Assembly (NCBI RefSeq): GCF_001735805.1
Contig: NZ_CP017248.1
Location: 6,324,001 to 6,388,000, forward strand
DNA: 64,000 bases
Source of the DNA: Streptomyces fodineus
Lineage (GTDB): Bacteria; Actinomycetota; Actinomycetes; Streptomycetales; Streptomycetaceae
Direction of reading: 5' to 3'
Shown here one piece after another: positions 1 through 12,046 of this stretch (its first letter is position 1; the number at the start of each line of letters is the position of its first letter). A program made the translations under genes and the position numbers. The notes under the pieces were generated by a model. It had not been told where the DNA came from. It worked only from the letters and a program-made list of their open reading frames with translations, and ran no database searches.

Positions 1-3000
1 CCGACGCACTCGTCGAGGAACTGACCGGGCAGGGCGCGTCGGTCACCGTGGTCTCCTGTGACGTCGCCGATCGCGCCGCCGTCGAGGCGCTGCTCGACGC
101 CATACCGGACGAGCACCCGCTGACCGGCGTCGTACACGCGGCCGGCGTGCTGGACGACGGCGTCATCGCCGGCCTCGATCCGCACCGGCTGGCCGGGGTC
201 TTCGCGCCCAAGGCCGGCGGGCTGCGTGTCCTGGACGAGCTGACCCGGGCGCGACCGCCCCAGGTCTTCGCCGTGTTCTCCTCGGCGGCCAGCGTGTTCG
301 GCTCGGCGGGTCAAGGCAACTACGCCGCCGCCAACGCCTACGTCGACGCCGTCGTATCAGCCCGCCGGGCGGCCGGACTTCCCGCCGTGTCGCTGGCCTG
401 GGGCCTGTGGAGCCCGGCCACCGGGATGACCGGACAGCTCGCCGACGTGGACAGGACCCGGATGCGCCGGGGCGGCGTCCGGCCGATGTCGACCGACGAG
501 GCGCTCGGCATCTTCGACGCCGGGATCCACTCGGGCAACTCCCTGCTGGTGCCGATCAAGCTCGATCTCGCCGCCGTGCGGGCCGAGACCGGCCCCGACG
601 CAGCCGTCGCGCCGCTGTTCCGGGCGCTGGTGCGGCCGCCGCGGCGCGTCGCTCAGGCCGGCGCCGACGGCGCGCTGGGGGCCGCCTCGCCGGGCTGTCC
701 CTTCAGGAGCGCACCGAGTTGCTGCTCGGCATCGTCCGTACCGAGGTGGCGACCGTTCTCGGCCGGGCCGAGGACGACGTCTACCTCGACTCCGCCCGGT
801 TCAGCGACATCGGGTTCGACTCGCTGACCGCGGTGGAGCTGCGCAACCGGCTGACGGCCGCCACCGCGGTCAAGCTGCCCGCGACGGTGATCTTCGACTA
901 CCCCACACCACAGGCGCTCGTGCAGCACCTGCTCGAGGAGACGGGTGCGGCGTCCGCGGCCGTCGCACCGGCGCCCAGGGCGGCGGTGCGGGCCGACGAC
1001 GACCCGATCGTCATCGTCGGCATGGCGTGCCGGCTGCCCGGCCAGATCGCCTCGCCGGCCGACTTCTGGGAGCTGGTCGCCGAAGGCCGGGACGCGATGT
1101 CCGAGTTCCCCGGTGACCGCGGCTGGGACCTCGGCGGGCTCTTCGACCCCGACCCCGACAGCGCCGGGACCGCGTATGTGAGCCAGGGCGGCTTCCTGCA
1201 CGACGCCGGATACTTCGACGCGGCGCTGTTCGGGATCTCCCCGCGCGAAGCGCTGGCCATGGACCCGCAGCAGAGGCTGCTGCTGGAGACCACGTGGGAG
1301 GTGCTGGAGGCCTCCGGCATCGACCCCTCGGCACTGCGGGGCGAGCGTGTCGGCGTCTACACCGGCATGTCCATCCACGACTACATCGGCTCGCTGGCCG
1401 ACATCCCCGCCGAGCTCGAGGGATACGCCACCACCGCGACCGCCGGCAGCGTGGCGTCCGGCCGGGTGTCCTATGTGTTCGGGCTGGAAGGCCCGGCCAT
1501 GACCGTGGACACCGCGTGCTCGTCGTCCCTGGTGGCCATCCACCTGGCGGCCCAGGCACTGCGCCAGGGCGAGTGCGAACTGGCGCTCGCCGGCGGTGTC
1601 GCCGTCATGGGGTCTCCGATCGGTGTGACCGGGTTCTCGCGGGCCCGGGGCCTGGCCGCGGACGGCCGGTGCAAGGCGTTCGCCGCGGCCGCCGACGGCA
1701 CCGTGCTGTCCGAGGGCGTCGGTGTCGTCCTGCTGGAGCGGCTGTCCGACGCGCGCCGCAACGGGCACCGGCCGCTCGCGATGATCCGCGGGTCGGCGAT
1801 CAACCAGGACGGCGCCTCCAACGGCCTCACCGCGCCGAACGGTCCCGCCCAGCAGCGCGTCATCCGCGCCGCGCTCGCGGCCGCGGGGGTCGGCCCGGAC
1901 GACATCGACGCCGTCGAGGCCCACGGCACCGGGACCACGCTCGGCGATCCGAGCGAGGCCGAGGCGATCATCGCCGCCTACGGCCGGGAGCGCTCCGCCG
2001 ACCGCCCCTTGTTCCTCGGCTCGGTGAAGTCCAACCTCGGCCACACGCAGGCCGCCGCCGGCGTGGTCTCGGTGATCAAGATGGTCGAGGCCATCCGGCA
2101 CGGCGTCCTCCCGCCGACCCTGTTCGTCGACGAGCCCACGCCGCACGTCGACTGGTCCGACGGCACCGTGGCACTGCTCACCGAGGGCCGCGCCTGGCCC
2201 GACGCCGGCCGGCCCCGCCGCGCGGGCATCTCCTCGTTCGGCATCAGCGGCACCAACGCGCACCTCATCCTCGAGCAGGTACCGGGCGAGGACGCGGCCC
2301 CGGCGGTGGCCGACGCCGGACCGGACACCGAGCTGTCCGCCGTGCTGCCGTTCGTGCTGTCCGCACACACCCCGGCCGCCCTGGCCGGCCAGGCGGCGCG
2401 GTTGCGGGCGGCGGCGAGCGGGCTGTCCCCGGCGGGGGTGGCCCGGACCCTGGTCACCAGCCGCGCGCTGCTCACGCACCGGGCCGTTGTCGCCGCGGCG
2501 GACACCGATGCCCTGCTCACGCGCCTCGACGCGATCGCCGCGGGTGTGACCGCTCCGGGTACGAGCACCGGCTCCGCGACACCGGATGCGGCGTCGTCGG
2601 TGGTGTATGTGTTCCCCGGCCAGGGAGCGCAGCGGCTCGGCATGGGACGCGAGCTGTACACGCGGTTCCCGGTGTACGCGAGCGCCTTCGACGAGGTCTG
2701 CGCCCGCCTTGACGAGCGCCTGGCGCCCGAGTACGGCACCCGCGTGCGTGACGTGGTGTTCGCCGAGCCGGGCACCGCCGAGGCCGCCCTGCTGGACCAG
2801 ACCGTGTACACCCAGGCGGCCCTGTTCGCGGTGGAGACGGCGCTGTTCCGGCTGGCCGAGGCATGGGGCGCCCGTCCGCGTCTGCTGCTGGGCCACTCGG
2901 TGGGCGAGATCACCGCGGCGCACGCCGCGGGCATGCTCTCCCTGGACGACGCGGCGACCGTGGTCGCCGCCCGCGGCCGGCTGATGCAGGCGCTGCCCAC

Positions 3001-6000
3001 CGGTGGGGCCATGGTCGCGGTGGCTGCGACCGAGGACGAGGTGCGCCCGTTCCTCGGCGCCGGTGTCGGTCTCGCCGCGGTGAACGATCCGTCGTCGGTG
3101 GTGCTGTCCGGTGACGAGGACGACGTCCTCGCCGCCGCCGAGGAGCTGCGGGCACAGGGCCGCAAGACCCGGCGGCTGGACGTCTCGCACGCGTTCCACT
3201 CCGCGCTGATGGAGCCGATGCTCGCCGCCTTCCGCGCGGCGATCGCCGAGGTGACCTGGCAGCCCGCGCGGATCCCCGTCGTCGCCCCCCTCGGCGGCGA
3301 CCTGACCACCGCCGACTACTGGGTCGAGCAGGTCCGTCGTACGGTGCGCTTCGCCGACGGCACCGCCACCGCCATCGAGCAGGGCGGGCGGCTGTTCATC
3401 GAGATGGGTCCCGGTGCCGGCCTGTCCGGGGCGGTGCTGGCGACGGCGACCGCGTCCGGCGCCGAGGCGGTCTGCACGCCCATGCTGCGGGACGGGCGCG
3501 ACGAGTCGCAGACGGCGATCGCGGCCCTGGCCGAACTCTTCGTGCGGGGCGTCCCGGTCGACTGGCCGGCACTGCTGCCGGCCTCCGCGCCCGTCGTCGG
3601 CCTGCCGACCTACGCCTTCGAGCGCAAGCACTACTGGCTGCAGCCGGACTCCCGCGCCACGGACGCGGCCGGCCTCGGCCAGGTGGCCGTCGACCACCCG
3701 TTGATGTCGGCCGTCGTCGTCGCCCCGGACACCGGTGGCGTGATCGGCACCGCGCGGTTGTCCCGGGACACCCACCCGTGGTCGGCCGGCCACCGTCTGC
3801 ACGGCGTCGACGTGCTGCCGGCCTCCGCGCTGGTGGACCTGGCGGTCCGGGTCGGCGACGAGGTCTCGTGCGGTCTGCTCGAGGAGCTGGTGATCGAGAC
3901 CCCGCTGGCCGTGCCCGCGGACGCGGCGGTGCGCGTGGAGATCGTCGTCGGCGCGGCCGATGACGACGACCGCCGTCCGGTCGCGGTCTACGGCGCACAG
4001 GACGGCGCCGGCGGCTGGGTCCGGCACGCCACCGGAACCCTGGCCGCCCGCGTGCCCGCGGCAGCGCAGCCGATGACCGGGCCGTGGCCGCCGGCCGGGG
4101 CGGAGCCGACCGAGGCGGACCCGGACATCGCCGGGCTCCGCGGCGTGTGGTGCCGGGGCGAGGAGACCTTCGTCGAGGCCGAACTCACCGACTCCGACGA
4201 CTCCACGGGATTCGGGCTGTCGCCCCTCCTGCTGGACGCCTCGACGCGGGCGGTGCTGGCGCCCGGCACGATGGCCGGCCGGTGGGAGGAGGTCGTGCTG
4301 CACGCGACCGGCGCGCGCCGGGTGCGGGCGCGCCTGACCCCGCTCGGCGACGACCGGTGGACCCTGGACGCGGCCGACGAGACCGGGGCACCGGTGCTCA
4401 CGGTCCGCTCGTGGTCCGCGGTCCCGGTCCGGCCCGAGCAGCTCGGCACGACGACGTCCGACGCGATGCACCGGGTCGTCTGGGCCCCCGCGACGGTGCC
4501 CGAGGCGTCCGCACGGCCGTGGCGGACGGCCGCGGTGGCCACGGCCGCCGATGTCGCGGCGTTCGCGGCGACGGTGACGGACCCCGCGGCCGCCGTCTTC
4601 GAGGCGGAGCCGGGCCGGCCGGTGCAGGACCTGCTGGAGGACGTCATCGCCGTGCTCCAGGCATGGCAGACGGACGCTCCGGACGATGCCCGGCTCGTCG
4701 TACTGACCCGCGGCGCCGTCCCGGCCGGCGCGGCCGACGTCACCGATGTGCCGTCGGCCGCGGTGTGGGGCCTGGTCCGTGCCGCGCAGGCGGAGCTGGC
4801 GGACGGGAAGGTGCTCCTGCTCGACATCGAGCCCGGTGCGGACACCGACGCCGCCGTGGCCCTGGCCCTGGCCGCCGAGGAGCCGCAACTGGCCGTGCGG
4901 GGCCGGGCGACCGCCCTGGTGCCCCATCTGGCGCCCGCCGGGCCGCTCGCCCAGCATCCCGTGACGCTGGATCCCGACGGTACGGTCCTGGTCACCGGCG
5001 GCACCGGCTCGCTCGGTGCGCAGCTGGCCCGCCATCTGGTCCGCGCCCGCGGTGTCCGGCACCTGCTGCTGGTCGGCAGGCGCGGACCGGCGGCGGACGG
5101 CGCGAGCGAACTCGTCGCCGAACTGTCGGCTCTTGGCGCGGAGACCACCGTCGTGGCCTGCGATGTCGCCGATCGCGGCGCGTTGGCCGCAACTCTGGCC
5201 GGTATTCCGTCGCAGCATCCGCTGACCGCGGTCGTCCACACCGCCGGCGTGCTGGACGACAGCCTGCTGCAGGGACTGACCCCGGAACGCGTCGCGGCGG
5301 TCCTCGGACCGAAGGCCGACGGCGCGCGGCACCTGGACGAGCTGACCCGGGACCGCGATCTCGCCGCGTTCGTCGTGTACTCCTCGGCGGCCGGACTGCT
5401 CGGCTCGGCCGGGCAGGGCAACTACGCCGCCGCGAACGCCTACTTGGACGGGCTCATGGAGGCGCGCCGGGCGTCCGGCCGCCGAGGGGTGTCGCTGTCC
5501 TGGGGCCTGATGGCGCAGGAGGGCGGCATCACGGGCCACCTGGACGCCGCCGACCTGGCCCGCATCAGCCGCGGCGGTGTCCTGCCGGTGGGCACTCGGG
5601 AGGCCCTGGCACTGTTCGACGCCGCTGTGGACAGCGGCGAGGCGCATCTGGTGCCGATGAAGCTCGATCTCGCCGCGGCCCGCGCCGACGCGGCGGCGGG
5701 CGGGCCGGTCCAGCCGCTGCTGCGCAGGCTGGTCGGCGCCCGCCGGCGGGCCGGTGGCACGGCCCCGGCCGGCGAGCCGGCCGTCTCGCTCGCCGGGCAG
5801 TCCCCGGCCGAGCGGGAGGCACACCTGCTGGCGGTCGTCCGTGCCTGCGTGGCGCTCGTCCTCGGTTACGCGGCGGGCGACGACATCGATCCCGACGCGC
5901 CGTTCCAGGCGGCCGGGATGGATTCGCTCGGCGCGGTGCAGATGCGCAACCGGCTCGGCGCCGCGACCGGGTGCACCATGCCCACCACGGTCGCCTTCGA

Positions 6001-9000
6001 CCACCCGACGCCACGGCAGCTGGCCCGTTATCTGAGCGACCAGCTCTCCGGCACCGACACCGCGGCCGAGACGGCACCCGTCGTGGCGGCCCGCCCGCAC
6101 GACGACATCGCCGTCATCGGCATGGGCTGCCGGCTGCCGGGCGGAGTGCGCGGCCCCGGCGACTTCTGGGACCTGATGGAACGCGGCGGCGAGGGCCGCT
6201 CGGCACTGCCCGGTGACCGGGGCTGGGACCTGTCCGCCTTCCCGGTCGAGGCGGGCGGCTTCCTGACGGACGCGGCCGAGTTCGACGCCGGGTTCTTCGG
6301 TATCTCCCCGCGCGAGGCGCTCGCCATGGACCCGCAGCAGCGCCTGCTGCTCGAGGTCGTGTGGGAGGCGTTGGAGGACGCGGGTCTGGACCCGGCGGCA
6401 CTGCGCGGTCGTGACGTCGGCGTGTTCGTCGGCGTGATGGGCCAGGGCTACGGGATGTTCGGCGGCGACGAGCAGACGGACGGTCTGCGCGGCAGCGGCG
6501 GCGCGGTCTCGGTGGTCTCCGGCCGGGTGTCGTACGTCTACGGCTTCACCGGGCCCGCGGTGTCGGTGGACACCGCGTGCTCGTCGTCGCTGGTCGCGAT
6601 GCACATGGCCATCCAGGCGCTGCAAAGCGGCGAGTGCTCGCTCGCCGTGGTGGGCGGTGTCACGGTGATGTCGACGCCGGGCGCGTTCGTCGAGTTCGCG
6701 AAGAACGGCGGGCTGGCGGTCGACGGCCGGTGCAAGGCTTTCGCCGCCGCGGCGGACGGAACGGGCAACTCCGAGGGCGTCGGTGTCGTCCTGCTGGAGC
6801 GCTTGTCGGACGCCCTCGGCAACGGGCACGACGTCGGCGCCGTGGTGCGGGGTTCGGCGGTCAACCAGGACGGCGCGTCCAACGGGCTCACCGCGCCCAA
6901 CGGCACGGCGCAGCGGCGGGTGATCCAGCGTGCGCTCGCGGTCGCCGGGGTGTCGCCCGTCGATGTCGACGTCGTCGAGGCGCATGGCACGGGCACCCGG
7001 CTCGGCGACCCGATCGAGGCCCAGGCACTGTTCGAGACCTACGGCAGGCGCGACCCCGCCGACCCGCTGCGTCTCGGCTCGGTCAAGTCGAACATCGGCC
7101 ACACCCAGGCGGCGTCGGGCGTGGTGAGTGTGATCAAGATGGTGCTCGCGATGCGGCACCAGACGCTGCCCGCGACGCTGCACGTGGACGCGCCGACCCC
7201 CGAGGTCGACTGGTCCAGCGGCACCATCCGGCTGCTGACCCGGGCCGAGCCGTGGCCGGTGCGCGACGGCCGCGCGCGCCGCGCCGGGGTCTCGGTGTTC
7301 GGGGTCAGCGGAACCAACGCACACCTCATCCTCGAAGAGCCGCCGCAGCGGCCCGCCCCGCAGCCGGACGGCGAACCCGAGCCGGCCGCGGACCGTGTCC
7401 TGCCGTTCGTGCTGTCGGCCCGCAACCAGGCGCAACTGGCCGCGTCGGCGACGCGGCTGGCCGACTTCGCCGAGCAGCGTCAGGTGCCGCTGGAGGAGCT
7501 GGCCGGGGCCCTGGCCCAGGGGCGCGCGGCGCACGAGGTACGGGCCACCGTGCTCGCGGCGGACCGGGCCGAACTGGTCGGCCGCCTGCGGGCGCTGTCC
7601 ACGGGCGGTGCCGACGAGGGTCTGGTCATGGGACAGACCGGGCCCGGTTCCGGCGCGGTGTTCCTCTTCCCCGGCCAGGGCGGTCAGTGGGTCGGCATGG
7701 GCCGCGCCCTGCTCGACCACTCGCCCGAGTTCCGGGCCTGGGTGAGTCGCTGTGAGGCCCTCCTTGCCGCGTACGACGCCGACTGGACCCTGGAGCAGGC
7801 ACTCCGCGGCGAGAACGACCTGTCCCGGGTGGACGTGGTGCAGCCCGCCTCGTTCGTGATGAACACCGGTCTGGCCCAGCTCTGGGCGTCCGCCGGGGTG
7901 GTTCCCGAGGCGGTGCTCGGCGCGTCGCAGGGCGAGATCGCCGCCGCGTGCGTGGCCGGACTGCTGTCGGTCGAGGACGCCTTCCACGCGATCGTCGTAC
8001 GCTCCAGGCTGGCCGCGGCACTGCCCACCACCGGCGGGATGCTCATCGTCGGTGTCAGCCGGGCGCGGATGACCGAGCTGCTGGCCGGCTACGAGGGCAG
8101 GATCGAGATCGGCGCCGTCAACGGTCCGGCGACCGTGGCCATCTCCGGCGAGGTCGACGCCATCGACGAGTTCGCGGCGATGGCGGCCGACGAGGGCATC
8201 TGGTTCCGCAAGATGAAGGCGGCCTACGCCTCGCATTCGTTCCTCGTGGACGAGCTCGAACAGCCCATGCTGGCCCAGCTGGACGGGATCGGGGTGCGGC
8301 CCGCGCAGCCGCTGGTTCCGGGCTGCCGGTTCTACTCCACGGTCGACGGCCGGTGGATCGGACCGGACGAGCGCCTCGACGCCGCCTACTGGTACCGGAA
8401 CCTGCGCCTGCCCGTCGAGCTGGACTCCGCGGTCCGCGCGGTCATCCCGGACCGGCGCGCGGTGGTCGAGGTCTCGACCCACCCCGGGCTGCTCCCGTCC
8501 ATCCTCGACATCGTCGAGGACGCCGGCCGGCCGACCGCGGTGGTCGCCACCCTGCGCCGTGAGCAGGGCGGGCCGCAGCGGCTGACGACGGCGTTCGCCG
8601 AGGCCTTCGTGGCCGGCCTGCCGGTGGACTGGTCGGCCATCGTCCCGGTCGCCCCGTCCGGCTGGCACGGGGTGTGCCACGAACTGCCCACGTATCCCTT
8701 CGAACGCCGGCGCTACTGGCTGCGGCCCGGACCGGCGGCCGGTCAGGCTTCGGTCGGGCCGGCGGGCTCCGAGCATCCGCTGCTGCCCACCCTGGTCGAA
8801 CTGCCGCAGTCGGACGGCGTCCTGGCCCTGACGCGGCTCTCGGCCCACGACCTGCCCTGGCTCACCGAAGGCGCCGGGGACGGGCCGGTCGAGGTACCGG
8901 CCTCGGTGTGGGTCGAGCTGGCGATCCGGGCCGGCGACGAACTGGACTGCGGTGTACTGGACGCACTCGAAGCACAGGTGCCGCTGCGGCTGCATCCCGG

Positions 9001-11125
9001 GGTGGCGGTACAGCTGCAGGTCTGCGTCGAAGGTGCCGACGCCGCCGGACGCCGGCCGGTCACCGTGAGGTCCGCGCCGGTGCGCGCCGAGGGCGGCCGT
9101 CCCCGGTGGACCTGCCACGCGTCGGGCATCCTGTCGCCGACGACGGCCGGCGATCCGCCCGAGGCCGGCCTCGCGGCCTGGCCGCCGGCCGGCGCCGAAC
9201 CGGTCGACCTGGACGGTCTGCCCGCCGTCACCGGACGGGCGGTGCCGTCGAGCCTGACCGCGATGTGGCGGTGCGGCGAGGAGGCCTACCTCGAGGTCGC
9301 CGTGCCGGCCGCCCGGCGCGACCTGGCCCGCGGTTTCGGTGTCCACCCGGACCTGCTGGACGCCGCGACCTACGCCGCGGGCTTCCGGCCCGAGGATGTG
9401 CCGTCCACCTGGCAGCAGGTCGTGCTGCACGCGTCCGGTGCGCCGGCGCTGCGGATCCGGCTGCGCCCGGTGGCGGGTGGCGTCACCGTGGTCGCGGCCG
9501 ACGAGACCGGGCTGCCGGTGCTCACCGTGGGCCTGGTCGGTGCCGGGCCCGCGCCCGTCGCGCCGCGGGAACGGCCCGTGGGCGCCCTGCGGATCGAATG
9601 GACCCCGCTCGACGCCGAGCCGGTCGCGGCTCCGGTCGGCCTCGTGCCGGTCGACGGCGACGCCGACGTGTTCGACCTCGCGGCCGGACCGGCCGACGCC
9701 CTGTTCGATGCCGGCGCCGGTGGCGAGGCCACCGAGGTCTGCTCGCGGGCGCTCGCCGTCGCCCAGGCGTGGCTGGACGAGCCGGAGTTGTCCGGCCACC
9801 GGCTGGTGGTGCGTACCAGGACGGCCGTCCCGGCCGGGTCCGCACCCGGCGATCCGGCCGGCGTCGATCCGGCAGCGGCGGCGGTGTGGGACATGATCGG
9901 CGCGGTCCAGGCCGAGTACCCGGGCCGGTTCGTGCTGCTCGACGCCGAGGCCGGCGCCACCGACGACACGGTGCGGACGGCGGCCGGGCACGCGCTCGCC
10001 GCCGGCCTCGCGCAGGCCGCGGTGCGGGCCGGGCGCGTCCACGTCCCGAGGCTGGTGCCGGTCGTGGCGGCGCAGACCTCCCGGACCGTCATCGAGCCGG
10101 ACGGCACCGTCCTGGTCGCCGGTGGCACCGGCGAGGCCGGCGCCCGGGTGGCCCGGCACCTGGTCGCCGAGCACCGGGTGCGGCACCTCCTCCTGGTCGG
10201 CCGGAGCGGCGCCGACGCACCGAACGCCGCCGCGCTGGTCGACGAACTCACCGCGATGGGCGCCTCGGCCACCGTCGTGGCCTGCGACGTCACCGACGAG
10301 GCCGCGGTGCGGCGGCTGCCGGCCGAGGTCGCGCCCGGACATCCGCTGACCGGCGTGGTGCACGCGGTCGGCCTGCCGGACGACACCCCGCTCGCCGAAC
10401 TGGATGCGGACCGGCTCGGCGAGGTGCTCCGGAGCCGTGGCGAGTCGCTACGGCACCTGGCCGACCTCTCGGCGGACCACCGGCTCGGGCTGTTCCTCGT
10501 GATCACCTCGGCGGCCGGCATCACCGGAGCGGCGAACCGGGCGGCGACCGGTGCGGCCGACGGCTACGCCCGCGCGGTCGTCGCCCGGCGCCGGGGCGCG
10601 GGACTGCCCGCCTGTGCCCCGATGCTGGTGGCCGCGGCCCCGGAAGCGGAAGCGGAGGCGACGGCGACCTCGGCGCTGTCCGAGGCGATCCGCTCCGGCG
10701 AACCGTTCACCGTGCCCGCCCGTCCCGAGGTGTGGGCCGGGCAGGAAGCCGGACGGGGTGTCCCGCCGCTGTTGCGCGGTCTTGTCCGCTCCCGCCGCCG
10801 GGTGGTGCGGACACAGGCCGGGGCGCACGCCGAGCTGCGGTGGGCGGACCTGCTGCGCGGACAGAGCGACGAAGCACGCAAGAAGACGATGCTCGATCTG
10901 GTGCAGGCACAGGTGGCCGAGGTGCTCGGCCTGGACCTGGACCAGCCGGTCCCCGCGGACCGCGGCTTCTTCGAGCTCGGCCTGGATTCGGTGATGGCGA
11001 TCGAACTGTCCCGCCGCATCGGCAGCCACGCCGGCACCGCGCTGACACCTGCGGGCATCTTCGGACACCCGACCCCGCAGGCGCTCACCGAGCACCTGCT
11101 CGACCGCCTGGACGGCGACGCGTAG
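1..11125 (+). CDS. Terminal type I PKS gene, 5' end missing and with one frameshift: (KR-ACP) - KS-AT-DH-KR-ACP - KS-AT-DH*-KR*-ACP
   Basis: Carries out the last chain extensions before amide-synthase release. The gene enters the window already open and stops with TAG at 11123. Order by nucleotide: active KR 3-600 (LDD, NYAAANA), ACP (Ser codon 821); module with KS about 1000-2280 (Cys codon 1517), malonyl-type AT (GHSVG at 2891, HAFH), DH 3690-4440 keeping HxxxGxxxxP, active B-type KR (Tyr codon 5423), ACP (Ser 5924); final module with KS (Cys 6578), AT with YASH but GASQG at 7919, DH about 8760-9540 without the catalytic His, KR about 10090-10730 without Tyr, ACP (Ser 10988). No thioesterase; the amide synthase follows 62 bp on. 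The reading frame changes at the G-run 677-681 between the first KR and ACP; one extra G restores a normal linker. Malonate then methylmalonate in the last two modules matches RifE as I recall it. Confidence 0.93.
677..681 (+). other. Frameshift point in PKS gene (G5 run)
   Basis: Upstream of this run the KR reads in one frame, and from about 683 the linker and ACP read in another. Adding one G (five to six) joins them as ADGALGGRLAGLSLQERTEL, an ordinary KR-ACP linker. This is a one-base loss in a homopolymer, either real or a sequencing undercall. Confidence 0.85.
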
Positions 11126-11187
11126 GTCCGGGTACCGGCGCGGCCCTCGCGGCCGCGCCGGTCTTCCCGGCCGGAAAGGCAGTGACC

Positions 11188-11994
11188 ATGTACGACCTTC
11201 ACGTCTATCTGCGGCGGTTGGGGTACGACAGCGAGCGGGACGGGCTTCCGGCACCCGACCTGGCGACACTCACCGCGCTGCACAAACGGCACATGGAGGC
11301 GATCCCGTTCAACAGCGTGGGCTCGCTGGCCGTGCCGACGCCGAGCGGCGAGCCGGTCGATCTCGTCGACTTCGACGAGGACGCGACCTTCGACGCCGTG
11401 GTCGCCGCGGGCAACGGCGGCGGCTGCGTGCAGATGACCCGGCTGTTCCTGCGGCTGCTGCGCGATCTCGGTTTCGAGGTCGATCTGATCGCCGGCACCA
11501 CGGCCGAAGGAGCGGAGTCCTACGGCGTCGACGTCGAGCACATGCTCATGCTGGCCCGCGTCGACGGCGCTTCCTGGCTGGTCGACATCGGCTATGCCGG
11601 GCCGTCGTTCCTTCAGCCGCTTCGCCTCGATGCGGCGGGCCGGGAACAGATGCAGTTCGGCTGCCGGTACCGCCTGGTCGAGGACGGTGACGGGATGCTG
11701 GTGCAGCGCCGGCCCCGGCTCGGCCGGTGGAGCACGGTCTACCGGTTCACCACCAAGATCCGTGACCGGACCGACTGGGCCCAGGCGAACAGGGCGGTGA
11801 ACGCGGCGCTGGCCGCGGCCGCCGGGGACAGCGGTCCCGAGCTGTACAGCCGAGCGGCGTCCGACGGCCAGGTGGTGCTGAAGGGCCGGCGTCATCTCAC
11901 CGTTCGGGCCGGCATCGAGAAGACCCGGACCCTCGTCGACGACGACGAATGGCGGGCGGTCCGCAGCGCCCTTCTGGACGGCGGCCTCGGCTGA
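11188..11994 (+). CDS. Ansamycin amide synthase (arylamine N-acetyltransferase family, RifF-like)
   Basis: Should release the finished polyketide from the last ACP by attack of the AHBA aryl amine, giving the macrolactam. It is 268 aa, the usual NAT length. The Cys-His-Asp triad is visible: Cys in GNGGGCVQM (about residue 95), His in DVEHMLML, Asp in WLVDIGYAGP. The start is ATG 11188 with GGAAAGG 8 nt upstream; a GTG six bases earlier is in frame but too close to the SD. It lies 62 bp after a PKS lacking a thioesterase, exactly where rifF sits relative to rifE. The missing thioesterase and this gene are the best single proof of an ansamycin cluster. The start could differ by two codons; the function is not in doubt. 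Confidence 0.95.
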   Translation: MYDLHVYLRRLGYDSERDGLPAPDLATLTALHKRHMEAIPFNSVGSLAVPTPSGEPVDLVDFDEDATFDAVVAAGNGGGCVQMTRLFLRLLRDLGFEVDLIAGTTAEGAESYGVDVEHMLMLARVDGASWLVDIGYAGPSFLQPLRLDAAGREQMQFGCRYRLVEDGDGMLVQRRPRLGRWSTVYRFTTKIRDRTDWAQANRAVNAALAAAAGDSGPELYSRAASDGQVVLKGRRHLTVRAGIEKTRTLVDDDEWRAVRSALLDGGLG

Positions 11995-12046
11995 CTCGGA
12001 AGCCGTCCGCCATGTGCACCCGAAGACTCGACAGAACAGGAACGGC

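Noticed and set aside
653..10363. A 3236-codon open frame on the minus strand opposite the terminal PKS
   Set aside because: It is the antisense shadow of high-GC coding sequence. The plus strand has complete, ordered PKS domains, and the antisense translation is His/Gly/Arg-rich with no domain.
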